Translations under genes and position numbers: made by a program | Shown: positions 47,914 to 62,144 of the stretch, in pieces | Numbering within the stretch: position 1 is the first letter of the stretch | How the letters are laid out: every line of letters begins with the position of its first letter | Assembly (NCBI GenBank): GCA_951802195.1 | Contig: OX637634.1 | Location: forward strand, 310,001 to 374,000 | Direction: 5' to 3' | Origin: Tausonia pullulans | Taxonomy: Eukaryota > Basidiomycota > Tremellomycetes > Cystofilobasidiales > Mrakiaceae | Length of the DNA stretch: 64,000 nucleotides | Notes under the pieces: generated by a model | Told to the model about the DNA's origin: nothing | Seen by the model: the letters and a program-made list of their open reading frames with translations, nothing else | Database searches by the model: none

Positions 47914-47953
47914 TACAAGCTGGACGATGGCGCTACAAGCTGCACAATGGCGC
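47914..47953 (+). repeat. Two 20-bp direct repeats upstream of the arylsulfatase
   Basis: Units TACAAGCTGGACGATGGCGC (47914-47933) and TACAAGCTGCACAATGGCGC (47934-47953) abut exactly and differ at two positions. They lie 120-160 bp before the arylsulfatase ATG, making them candidate activator sites. Confidence 0.6.
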
Positions 47954-47983
47954 CATCACCCATATATCACCTTAGCTAGACTC

Positions 47984-47989
47984 TATAAA
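47984..47989 (+). promoter_or_regulatory. Probable TATA box of the arylsulfatase gene
   Basis: TATAAA within CTCTATAAACATC lies 85 bp upstream of the start codon at 48074, in an AT-rich local context that is unusual for this window. Confidence 0.5.
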
Positions 47990-48073
47990 CATCATATTGG
48001 TCGATGTTGAACATGACACTGAATTCCTCCTCACTCCTTCCGCGCGTCTTCTCACTACCTCAATCCGCACATC

Positions 48074-50880
<2,807 letters not shown>

Positions 50881-52578
50881 ATCAAAGGTGGACTGGGCTG
50901 GCTTGTATAGTTCACCGCGATACATTATGCTGCCCTAAGTCTGCGCATTATAAGGCCACTGGCTCGTTATGCCTTGATTATATACCAAACGTGCCAAACT
51001 CTCCTCGCCGATGGGAGCGATCCGTTTGATTGTCCGTATCACATGTTAGAATGCATATGGACTTTGGCTCATGAACGCTGAACCGAGAGGTCAAGGACCA
51101 AAGGACGAGGCGAAGAGTGTAAAGGGAAAGGGGGAGCAAAAATAAGAGGCCAGATGATAGTATGATAACGCCGACGGTCACGGTATCGTGAGTAGTGCAG
51201 GAAATCGTGCTCGACGGACGGCCAGGGCTGACGAACAACAATTGTTGGTTCCCTTCCTGCAGCAATCGGTCGGCCGCGTCGACCGTTGTGCAAAACGGCT
51301 GTGGAAGGGGGGCTTGCCTCAGTTTAAGACAGAAGTGGATGTGCTTCGATGTGTTGGTGACGTCGAGGCACGTAGTAGATTACGAGGAAACTGTTTCAAT
51401 TTAAACATAGACGATGAGACACTCTCTCGGGTTAGGACTGGCTCAAGGGTGAAGGGCTGAGGAGGATGGTGAGGAGAGGGGCGTCGGTGGAGGAGTGGGG
51501 CTGAAGTAGTGGAGGTGGGTGGCACGGGCTCGCTTCGAGGTCTTGGGCAGGTCTCTCTGATCCAAATGATAGTCAGATTACATACCAAAGTCTAAACTCA
51601 AGTGAGCATTTATGAAAGAGTGATGAGATCAATGGAGAGGATGAGAAGGATGAGAAAGCAAGGAGGTATGACGTGACGAGACACGAGGGGAAAAGATAAG
51701 AAAGCAAAGAGTGTGGGACAGATGACGAATGCGAGGAGAAGGAAGGACAATAAAGCAAGAAGCATGAGACGATATGGCGAAAGAAAGGACGAAGAAATGA
51801 GACTGCTGAGCAGGAAGATAGAGACCACACAGACGCGGAGTTGGCCAGGTGCAGAGCCGAGGTGGCAAATCCACGAGATCCTGATAATCCTTCCCTTCGA
51901 GTCTCTGAACGGGCGGGCGAGGCAGGCGAGCTCTCGTCACACTTGAGTCTCGTGAACGAAATTCGTGGAGAGTGGCGTTCCGCGGTACGGATATGGCGAG
52001 ACAGGTTCTGCGGTTGACGGAGAGGGCAGGGAGGAAGGGCGACCGATGGGCGGTTTTGGCGCGAGATGAGGCGGGGTTCGCCGAAGTCGGAGCGATGAGG
52101 CGTCGAGGCGCCGAGAACGAAATTGAGTTGTTGAAAGATAATTTCGCCGGTGGGCGAGGGGGAGAGAGGCGCCGAGTTGGATGGGATGAGGTCGCTCCCG
52201 ATGACAGTGTACTCGCTGGAAAACGATTTCGGCAGGGCGATGCGACGGGTTGACGGGTTCGCAGGGGTCGTGCGAACGTGGGCGATATGGATGGTTTCGC
52301 TGACAGGCGTCCTGGGGCGTTCAGTTGCATGGGAGGGCGTAATAATCGCGTCTCGAGCGAGGGAGGCATCCTTCGACTTGCGCTTCTAGTGAGGAGAAAA
52401 AGTTGGGTCGGGGGATCTTTGGCGGCCTTGAGAGTCCTTGGGGAGAGGTTATGGGGTATTTCGTGTGTCATGTAGGGTAGGGGGGGGGGGGGGGTGTTTC
52501 AGATGACTACGTAAAATTGCTCCCACGCGAATGACTGGCTAATCGTTTGTTTGTATTTTACTGCTGTTGTCCATCAAT
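50881..52578. other. Intergenic region, 1.7 kb
   Basis: A 280-aa minus-strand frame (51629-52471) is Ser/Pro/Arg-rich with a Phe/Ser/Leu-rich end. It has no domain, and I do not support it as a gene. The rest looks like AT-richer flanking DNA. A G15 run lies at 52480-52494. Confidence 0.4.
52480..52494 (+). repeat. 15-base poly-G run
   Basis: An uninterrupted G tract lies about 85 bp upstream of the tRNA-Gly gene. Confidence 0.85.
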
Positions 52579-52659
52579 AATGGTGTGGTGAAGTGGCTAT
52601 CATTGGTGCTTGCCATCTGCAGCATGCACTAGGCCCGGGTTCAATTCCCGGCACCATTA
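52579..52659 (+). tRNA. tRNA-Gly (anticodon GCC) with a 9-nt intron
   Basis: The acceptor stem AATGGTG pairs with CACCATT and the discriminator is A. The D stem GTGA pairs with TCAT. The anticodon stem GGTGC pairs with GCACT around TTGCCA, then a 9-nt insert (about 52615-52623) and the final loop base, placing the intron at the canonical position after nucleotide 37. The T arm CCGGGTTCAATTCCCGG is perfect. The mature tRNA would be 72 nt. T5 at 52664-52668 is the likely Pol III terminator. Confidence 0.93.
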
Positions 52660-55600
52660 GAAATTTTTCATCCCACGTGGGATGAATGTGAAGATATGCC
52701 GAGAAGGGCCGTCGGCTGTTCATTCAGTACGGCGCGCGCGTTGGATGAAGGCCGCGTCCATTTTTGCGTGCATCGTTAGTCCCATGATACATGAAGTCAG
52801 ATGGAACAGACCGAGTGCCGAGAAGCAGGACAAGATCTCAGGCTATTGAACATTAGAAAGTGATGAAAGGGAGCTGAGGAGACAGGTACGCCCGCATGCG
52901 TAGCGACCGCCATGCCATCCGAAGCAGACGTGATTGAGTGGCTCTCTCATCGCCATTTCATAAATCATCCACCGCTTACACGCACGGAGGTCAACGCCCA
53001 GCTCCGAAGTCGGCCATGAGCCCCTCGTCGCTAAAGCAAGACGATCTCCATGCTGCTGGACATGGTCGTCTTCTTCTTGCGAGGCCCCAAAGCCGCGAGT
53101 TGCTCTTCGAAGGAATCGAGGTCGCTTTCGTCGATTTGATCACCCCCTCCTGCCTCGGGTTGCTCACATCTGCTCGTTGGACCGGACAACTGACGGAGCA
53201 GGCGCGCGGAAGTCGCGCGTTACCGAGGTGGCTGAGGTCAAGAGCGTCTTCCAAGGATGCAAGGGTGTGTGCATGTACACTGGGTTTCCTTCCCACTCCC
53301 TCGACGAGGCGTACTCTTTGGCGGCCACAGGGTTCTACGACGAAGTGTTTGCGCCGGGCTCGCTTCATTATCGTCGACTCCTTCGAATCCATAGTCAAGG
53401 ATATCTTCTTTCTCTTCTACTTCCGCCGGCCGCCGAAGTACGTCCGAATCAGTCTCTACCACATCTGTGACGAGAGCGATGTCATCAACAATACGATATC
53501 AATGATCTCACCCTGGACCACATCACCTCAGCCTAATTCAGAGTTCGCCGGGGTCAGCTCAACGTTTTCGGCACCTGTGATTGAATCAGGAGTTAGGAGG
53601 CGCCGCCTACCTATGAGGCTTGGTCCTTCCTCGGCGAGGGGTTCGGGCACCTATCGTCCAGCGCGACGCGTAGCCCATTGAGTTAGCCCGGACGGAGGAG
53701 GCGTGTTCAGTCGCCCTGACCTATCTCCTTCTCCCCTCTTCCAGTCATCTGACTATCTTCTCTCTTGGTCCCTCTCACTCCTTGAACCTCTTCCCATCTT
53801 TGTTATAAACAGTTTTGCATCAGCAGCGCAAGGTGGATCTCGCTCCTAATACTCGTGTGCGCAAGTACGGCGGCACGATTTCAACCCGTCGTCCCCAGGC
53901 GCTTGCCACTCACGCTGCGCCCGCCTGGTCTCTTTTTTTCCCTTCTCAATTGCTTAGGATTTTTCATGCCTGCTTCGTATCTCACCCTCTTGTCGCGCGT
54001 GTATCCCATCTGATTAGGACTGTCGAAAAGGGGGGAGGCTGGTCAACGCTAGCTGGTTCAGCCCCCCACTTATCTTTCACAATTTCTCGTTGCAACCTGA
54101 ACTATGCGCGCGTGAACTGACTCAGGACAAGCACAGAGAACGAACTTTCCGAGCCAAGTGGCGGAACCAAGGAAAGAACTAGCGAGAGAGAAAAAGCGCT
54201 CGGTGGCACTGAGGCAGGCTGCAGTAGGAACGGGCGAGGAGATCCGCCTCCCCTCATCCTTCTCGCCAGTTGCGGACACCCACAGGGCATCTTCTCACTC
54301 AATCAGCGGAAGCTCGAGGATATCCCAGCTGATTCTACAAGTATCAGCCATGAACTCAAGTAACGAAAGGCGCGCGTGCGCCTTTGGACCCCTATTCGCT
54401 CACTCATATCATGTTGCGTACCTTCCTTCCTTCTTTCCCCCCACCTTTTCTTCGGAACGAGCGTCCTGGTGGGCTGGTAGCTGCCCCATCTTTGAAGATG
54501 GCCACCGGCGGGCACGCGCATGACCGGGGGACGCGCGAGTCGTCTGTTGTTTGCATTCGCTCTCGAGCGCGCGCATGCATTATTGATCACGTGAGCCTGC
54601 CGACTGGGTCAATAACGAAGGGCGCGCTCGCTGTTGGATAAGAGCAGGACAAGGATGGGCTCGGGAATGCGAGAGGAGGAAGGCGGAGTTCCAACCAGTG
54701 GATGTTGATGCCAAAGATTTCTTCGTTCTTGTTGATCTGATCCGGATGAAGGCCGGGTGCGAGCGTGGGAAAGCAGGGGAAGAAGCGGAGAAAGGAAACT
54801 CGCGCCGTGTTTGAGGTTCGCGCGGCGGCGGACTCGCGACCTTCTTCTGCTCGCGTCCTTGTCTGGCTCAAGCGCCTCCTCATCGCTCCATCATCTTCTT
54901 CGTCGGATCACCTGATCGGCAGCCGATCCCCCAGAGAGACGGAGATGGGTGCATCGAGACTCCTGAACAGCAGGCGCTTTGGGTCAAGGAGGAGAGACAG
55001 AGCGAGAAGGCCGGGGGCCGCCTGGCCTCCTTCGCTCCGTTCCGACCCTTGCCCCTGACCGACCTGTCGGAGGCGGGGCGAGGAGGAGCGCGTGCGTTTG
55101 TGGGGGTCCTTGTCTCGCGCGGAGAAAGAAGCAAGCGAAAGTTGTCAGAGGGCGAGAGAGGAGAGCAGTAGAGGCCCGCCCTTCGGAAGGCTCTCTCCCA
55201 GACACAACCACCTTCACTCCCAAGCTCCCTTTGTTGACCTTCGCCCTTGCCTTGTCCCCTGGGATCCGTCCAACCCACCCAGTCAGCAAGCCCCCTCGGT
55301 CGCTCGCCCTGGTTCTGCCTCTACTTCGCTGGCTCCCTTCCGACCACCACTTGCACCCATCCCTTTCTTCCCCCTTCTGTTCCACCTCCACGAACCCCTC
55401 TCTCTCCCGCCTCACCCGTCTCGCTTGCTCCCTCCCCTTCTTCTCACCCACCACCCAGTCGCGATCCAACATTCTCGCCCATCGGCGGACGACGGCACCT
55501 CCACCTCCCGGGATCACACCTTTCTCCCCTCGACCCCACGTCTTGTTACTTATTCTTTCCCCTCACCTTGTGCTTATCCCATCGACCCGTGAGTGGACTG

Positions 55601-56357
55601 AGCGAGTGAGCGGATAAGAGCGAACGAGCGCGATGGGGCGGACGGCAGGCATGCTTCGAAGGAGCGACGATCGAAGGGGGCCTGCTTGCTTGCTTGACGC
55701 GTCACCGAGGTTCCTTGTTCTGATTCTTGTTCTTGTTCATTCTCTGATCGTCCCCCAGCTTTCTTCTTCTATTTCTATCTCGGCCCCTTGTCTCCCTCTC
55801 TCCTGCGTTCGTCTCCGTGGACGGCCTCATCGTAAGTGTCTGTCGTCTGGAGTCCGTCGCCCTGCGAGGCCGAGCCGAGGAGACCTGTCATTGCTCGCTC
55901 GTCGCCCTGGCCCTCGCTCGCTCCCTCTCGTCTTTGTGCCCCTCGCCTCGGCCGCACCCGTCACGCTCGACCGGCTGTTCACCCCGGAGCGCGTGTGCCA
56001 TTCGTTCTCATTTCCTTTCCTCTTACCTCGCCAGGGGCTCGCCGCATGTCGGAGCGCTGGTCTCTGTCACTCTCCCCTCCCTTTCTTCCCGTCGCCCGCC
56101 CCCTCCCCTTCTCTCCATCGTTCTCCTCTTTTTCCCAGCGCTGGCTGACCTTGGTCCACGTGCTTTTTCTCTCTTCCGCTCAATCTTCCTTTTCCTCCCT
56201 ACCTTCTCTGCCATCTCTTTTTGCGCCCTCCACCTCATCTTCATCTCGGGTCGTCCCACGCGCTCGCCGCCGACGACAGACGTAAAGAAGTGACGACGAG
56301 CCGCACCCCATCCCACCTCTCCCTTCCACTTTCTTCTCCTTTGTCCTTCGCCACGCC
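52660..56357. other. Gene-poor region and leader of the CCCH gene, 3.7 kb
   Basis: Overlapping frames of 95-250 aa exist on both strands (for instance 52938-53681 plus), but none has recognisable domains or consistent splicing. From about 55.1 kb the plus strand becomes strongly C/T-rich up to the CCCH start codon, which suggests a long 5' leader. A strong GTAAGT donor at 55832 and several later acceptors (for instance ACAG ending at 56279) could define a leader intron. Confidence 0.4.
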
Positions 56358-59300
56358 ATGCCATCAACCGTCCCCCCTCCCCCTCGACTGTCCCCCTCCT
56401 CGCCTTCCTCCTCACCATCGCTTTCCCCCTCGTCCTCCCAGCACCACACGCCGTCGTCCGTCTCGCGCTCCTGGCTCGCTCATCACGACATCATTGAGGC
56501 CTCCTCCGCCTCAGGCGGCAGCAGCGGCGCCGCCGACATCGATCGCGATCTTCCTCTCCACCACCAGCAGCTACACCACCCTGCGGCCTCGCCAGTGCCT
56601 AGCTCTACGTTCGACGACGCTCGGAGTGCCGGGGGAGGAGGAGGAGCAGCCGACGTCCATCAGCACCGTAAGATGTTTGAGCGACTGTCGACGCCAGAGC
56701 CGGTCCGATGGGATCTCTCTGAGCTTGGGGCGTCGCTAACGGAGGGGGAGAGCCCTGGTTGTGAGTCGCCGTCGCCGGCCGGCTGTCGGCCTGTCCATAT
56801 CTCCCTTTACCCCGAGCACGATGACTGACAGACTGTATGCGTCTCCTTGTCTTCTCTGCGGTTAGACTCCGACCGCAATCACCGCAATCACCGCAGCCAC
56901 CCCTACCACCACCACCTGACGACCATCCCCCCTCGAAGCGGCTTTCAGCTTCTCGCCATCGCCTCGTCCAGCCTTCCGGTCTCCGGTGACGCGCGCTCGG
57001 ATCTCGGCGCCAACACCACACCTCCTTCTAGCACCACCAACAGTTGGACAAGCCGGCCCTCGCCTCCGCACCTCTCTCGCACGCCGGAGAACTCTTCCTC
57101 GTCCAGCAACAACAGCTCTACTGCCGGGACGAACCCGTTCCCTCTCCACGCGACAACGACGGCGCAGGGAACGGGCGCCTCGATCCACGCTCAAGTAAGC
57201 CAGACGCCACTCCACCTCAACTCTACCACTAACGCTACCCGGCCCCAGCCGTCGTATCAGCAACACGAGCAGTACAAGCGGACTATCCAAGTTGTCGTCT
57301 CGCCCAAGCGAGACGCGTACGAGATCGCTGCGGAGCAAGGTAGACGGCTCCGTGAGAGCGGCGGCGGGGTAGTGAGTCATCTCGTCTCTTTCTTCCCTCT
57401 TTAACATAAAAAGTGGAAAACTTACCAACTGAACTTCATTCTCAACAGCAGGAGGATTACCAACATTCTCAGCAGCAGCAAAGCGACGGATGCACCGACT
57501 CCTCCGGGCTCGGCCTCGACTTTGGTGGGGGGTACGGCGTCGTTCCAGGGTTCATTGGCACCGGGGTTGGACAGCAGCAAGGACAGAAGAACCAGGTCTA
57601 CCCTCTGGCGCCGGGAAGATACGGGGAGCGGCAGGTTTGTCCTCTGGTTTCTTTCCATCATTCTCACCTCTTCTTCTTTCCATTTCCCCCTCACCTCAGA
57701 GACTGACTGCATATTCACTTTCTCTCCGCCATAAAGTACCCCAAATCCTCTTCCTCCTTCTCATTGACGGAACCTACGGGCATTTACGACCACGGCCACT
57801 CTACGACGACGATGACGACGAACACCAGCCTCGCCAAACAGATCGAGCACCTCCAGCGGAGGCAGCACCAGCTCCTTCAACAGCAACAGCAACAGCAGCA
57901 ACAGCACTTCCAGCCGTCATCGCTTGCCCCTCCAATCGACCTTCTCACGCCGTCGTCGTCTTCGTCGGTTCGCCGCGGAACCCACCCCAGCTACGGCCAG
58001 CATCCCTCCTTGGGAGCCACCTCCCCTGCGAGGTCGTTTTCCGCATCTTCCGGTGCCACCTCTCTCTCGGAGAAGCAGCACATCCTGGGATCTCCCTTCA
58101 CTGGCGGAGGAGGAGAAGGAGGGGAAGGTAGTAATGGTGGGGGAGCGCGCAGCAACGGCAACGATCGTCGTGGCGGCGAAAGCCCGGAAATGTACCTTTC
58201 GAGAGTGTTGCCATCAGACCCCCACTACCAACAGCAGCAGTATCAACATCAACACCAGCACCAGCACCAGCATCAGCACCAGCGCGGCCAACTCCTCGAC
58301 TACCAGTACATTGAGGAGCACCAGCACGCCCAACATCGGCAGCAGACTGGCCTCTCCCCTGGCGGCGTGGCGGTTGGTGTAGAATCGACCTCGAGCACAG
58401 GCACTGGCACCCTCACCGACATCCTCCATGCGCTCGCTATGCAACAGCAAGCTGCCTCGGCCGCCACCGCCTCTGTCGCGTCTGCATCTTCTCTCTCTCG
58501 TTCCAACAGCACCACCGGCGGTGGAGATGCAGCAGCAGCGACCCAGCAGCAGCAAGCCTCGGCAGACCTCCTCACTCGGTTCCAGGCGATCCAATTCCTC
58601 CATCCGGGGGTCTTCGGTCGACATGAGGCCCATTCTTCCCCCTCCTCTGGCAGCGGCGGATGCGAGGACAGTACCAACAAGTCCGGCGGTGTCCAGCAGG
58701 CGACGCTCGAGTCAGCGCTTCTTGGATTGGCGGCGCAGGCTCAGCAGCAGCAACAACATTTTCAGCTGCAGCAGCAGCAGCAACATCAGTCATCGTCGAC
58801 CACAGGTGGGAGCACTGCTGCAGCCGCTGCAGCGACCTTAGGCCCGTTCGCGAGCTTGGTTGGTACAGGCGTTGGGCATGGGATCAACCCTGTTGCGCTT
58901 GAGCCGGGGTTACAGAAAGTGCGTTGTCTTTCCTATGTCTCATAGAGAAGCAGATGAGCTGACTTGAGGACGCATTCTTGCAGTACCTCCTCGAGCACAA
59001 CCTTCCGCTCGATGGCCCGAGCCCGACCAACAAGAAGGCCAAGCTTTACAAGACCGAGCTATGTCGTTCGTTCCCTTTTTCCTTTCCTTCTTGTTCTTTC
59101 GGTGAGAAAACTGACGAATCTGAGTACATAAAGGCACTTGGGAGAAGAACTGGGACGCCAAGACAGCCGAGGAACGTTGCCAGTATGGTAACAAATGCCA
59201 GTACGCTCACGGCAAGGAGGAGTTACGGCCCGTCGAGAGACACCCCAAGGTTAGCTGCTGGTCACGTCCGAAAAAGAGAGGGAAATGTTACTGACATTCA

Positions 59301-60587
59301 TTCCCTTCCTTTCGTTTCTAGTACAAGACGCAGATCTGTACGACGTTCTGGCTATTTGGCCAGTGCGCCTACGGCCGAAGATGCTGCTTCCTCCATGACG
59401 ACATCCCCGCTGGGGGACTCCCTGAGCTCGGTGGGTACCTCCCTCACCCACTTCAACTCGGCGCATTCGTTTCTGACTCGTATTTCTCCAATCATCCAGG
59501 TGATCTCGGCACCCAGGCGGCGCTCCGCTCCATCCTCCAGGCGAGGATGAGTCTCTCCGGGCTCAACACCGACGGCAGCAGCTTTTCATCGTCATCAGCA
59601 GTATCCCCCATCATTCAGCAGCCAGCTCGCTCCGTCAGTAGCAGCATCAACGGCTCAGGTTTGCAGCAGTCAGCCTCAGACCAGCTTGCGCGCTTCATCC
59701 ATGCTCAACAGCAACAGCAACATCAGCATCAACAACAGCAGCAGCCGGCGTCTTACCACCCACCGACGACTGAAGCTCTCCGCTCGCTCGCCACCTCTCA
59801 GCAACAGCAGCAGCAACAACGCTATAACTTTTTGACCACCAGTCCAGGCGCCGGCGTCGGCGATGCCGCCATTGCGGCGGCTCTCCAATCGTACTTCTCT
59901 GGGGCCAATAGCAACCACACTCGGTCGTCGCCTTACGCTCCGGCCATGTCGCCTTCGTCGTCAAATGACGCAAGAGTCTCGACGCCTTCAGGAGCGGTCC
60001 TCCGTGCGAGGGACAGGAGCGACTCGCTCTCTGTCCAGATGAACCCCATCCCGCAGCTCACCTCCGTCCCGCCATCGCTCCCTTCCGATCGTATCGCCAT
60101 CCCTGGTAGCAGTCATCACCCCCACTCAAAGTCCTCTTCTGGAACCGCCGCTTCTTCCTGGGCGGCCCCAAGTCCCGGTGGTTCGTTGACCTCGCCCTCC
60201 ATGTCGTTTGGTCGCCTTGATTCAGCCTCGATGGCTCGGTCGCCCTCCGGCACAAGCTACACTTCGTCCTCTGGCCGACTTGCTGCCTCTTCCCCGGCGC
60301 ACGACTGGTCCTCCGCCGCCTCGTCGTCTTCCTACTCCTCGCATGGGGCGTGGGACAACGGTGTCGCCCAGCACCCCCATTACCACCCGCACCAGCAGCC
60401 GCCGACGCAGCAGATCCGGAGCTGGTCGCCGCCTGGCTCAGGTTTCGGTGTCGACACCAATGGAGCAATGAGGCAGGCCATGGCCCCTCCTGGGGCGATC
60501 GGCGAGAGGCCGTCGATGGCGATGATGAGGAACCTCAGCAGCAGCAGCAACGGCAGCGCTGGGATGGGAGGCCGCGGGGTCTGGTGA
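56358..60587 (+). CDS. TTP/Cth1/Zfs1-type tandem CCCH zinc-finger protein
   Basis: Proteins of this class bind AU-rich elements in mRNA 3' UTRs and promote deadenylation. Eight exons (56358-56760, 56866-57371, 57449-57634, 57737-58918, 58984-59065, 59134-59249, 59322-59430, 59500-60587) sum to 1,223 aa. Residues 1-760 and 865-1223 are disordered Ser/Gln/His/Gly-rich sequence with polyQ and His-Gln tracts. The tandem fingers lie at about 781-850, each led by the class-defining lead-in: KLYKTELC before finger 1 and KYKTQIC before finger 2. Finger 2 is canonical (Cys831-x8-Cys840-x5-Cys846-x3-His850). Finger 1 has Cys786-x15-Cys802-x5-Cys808-x3-His812, seven residues longer than usual in the first gap. 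The extra length lies in one exon directly after a splice junction. The long pyrimidine-rich leader hints at post-transcriptional control. Confidence 0.9.
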
Positions 60588-62144
60588 GAGAGAGAATGAG
60601 CGAGCCCCTCTCCTCTCCGGTATCTCTTCTTCCTCCTCCTAGTTCTCCTCCAGGCCAGGTTGCACGGACATTTTGTTTCGGAGGCATCGCATAGGAGTCT
60701 CGTCCTTTCATCACTGTCTTTCATTTCTTACTTGTTCTCATCTCCTCCTCTCTCGTTCTCTTGCCGCCACCCTCCAACTATCTTACTTATCCCCCATCTG
60801 CCTCTCTTCTCACTCTCCTTCTTAAGCCCCACCCATCCACCCTTTTCATACCCCTCTCATCCATACCTTTTGTCCGTCTTCGCACTTCATACATAGTAGT
60901 CTGTCCACTGTCTTCCTCCCTCTTCTATTCATCTACTCCCGCCCGCGGCGTTTCAAGCCAAAATCATGTCTTGTCTTTAGTTTATCCCATTGCCTTGTCT
61001 TGGATCTTGAGTGCTCGCTCTTGTTCTGACTAGCAAGCCGCCTGGAAGACATGCGAACGAGGGCAAAGAGGGTGGAGAGCGCGGTGGTTTCAGATCAGTA
61101 CCTTCGTCTCCAGTTTCCAACCTGGGCTCTACTATAACAAAGTGCATAGAGCTTGCGTGTGGACTGATCGGCCTTCTCAATGACCGCCGACCGGCCGGAG
61201 TACGTAAGCCTGAGCGAGACAATCAGATCAACGAGCCTGGCCGCTTTTCTTTCGTCTTGATCCAAGCCCAGAACCCAAGGAGATGACGACGCTCGCCCAA
61301 GTGCACACACAGAGTGTTCAGTAGGGCTGTCTGACCAGCTCATATACCAGGTGGTTTCACATCAAAGGCCCAGGCCAGTGAGAGTGGAGAGAATATCTAC
61401 CTCACCTGCCTTCACCGATCCCGAGGAGCGACGTCAACGGGCCTGCGAGTGGTGATCGTCGTTCGCGGCCGATCTGTGCAGAAAGCAGAGTCGGAGCCTA
61501 CCTGAGGCGGAGTACGTGTGTGTGTGCAAGTCTACGACGTACCCTTCAGCCTGCCTGATAGAAGGAAATAAGAAGAGGCGGATTCGCTGGCGAGGTACAT
61601 GCGTACAGGAGACTTACCGCCTTCGCCTGCCTGCCTCATGCGCGGCGGACACATTCAACGAACAGATAGAGCCTGTTTGGCACTAAATCCCCCCTTTTTT
61701 CCCCGGCAATCGGCGCTCGCTCGGTGATTAGCAGATGATCCAGAAACACACCGCAAACCGTCGATTCGGTCAGGATCCCATGAAATCTGTACGTCACCGA
61801 TAGCCACCGTTGCCCGGAGCTCCCCTAAAGAGCTTTACCCCAGACAAGGGAGCCCGCAAACCGCTTGCCGTTGGGTGGAAGAGGAAACGGGGGTCGAAAA
61901 CTTGATCGATGATGGCAAAGGATGGAACCACGGGCAGCGTGGCGATGAGATCAGAGACGTCACTCGATGAGTCGATCTGGAGCGGAAGAAAGAGAGACCA
62001 CGTTAGCCTCAGCTTCTGATCCGCTGTGAATGAGTCGACGCTCGCCTCCGGTGGCTTCACCGCCAGAGGATTGCCCTATTCTTTATCTACCAACCCCTAT
62101 CTTCTCCTGTTGTTTTCCCCTCCTTCCATTTCCCGCCCTCTACG
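60588..62144. other. Intergenic region, 1.56 kb
   Basis: The first 350 bp are pyrimidine-rich 3' flank. The rest has no supported gene. A minus-strand frame at 61797-62033 starts MKPPEASVDSFT and contains VSDLIATLPVVPSFAIIDQV, but no continuing exon could be found. It could be the first exon of an unrecognised gene divergent from the phosphatase. Confidence 0.4.

Larger units (their letters stand above)
46260..48073. other. Region between DUS1 and the arylsulfatase, 1.8 kb
   Basis: Left part: an uncertain minus-strand coding-like block (listed separately). 47170-47600: a C/T-rich minus strand with a possible short Ser/Pro-rich exon. 47580-48073: AT-richer DNA forming the arylsulfatase promoter. 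Confidence 0.4.

Noticed and set aside
51629-52471. 280-aa minus-strand frame
   Set aside because: Ser/Pro/Arg-rich with a Phe/Ser-rich end typical of an antisense reading of GC-biased DNA. No domain, signal or neighbour support.
52938-53681. 247-aa plus-strand frame near the tRNA-Gly gene
   Set aside because: Mixed composition, no motif, and competing frames on both strands of similar quality.
57800-60000. CAG/CAA and CAC/CAG repeat arrays as microsatellites or a CRISPR-like array
   Set aside because: They encode in-frame polyQ and His-Gln tracts within the disordered parts of the CCCH protein. There are no spaced identical repeats.
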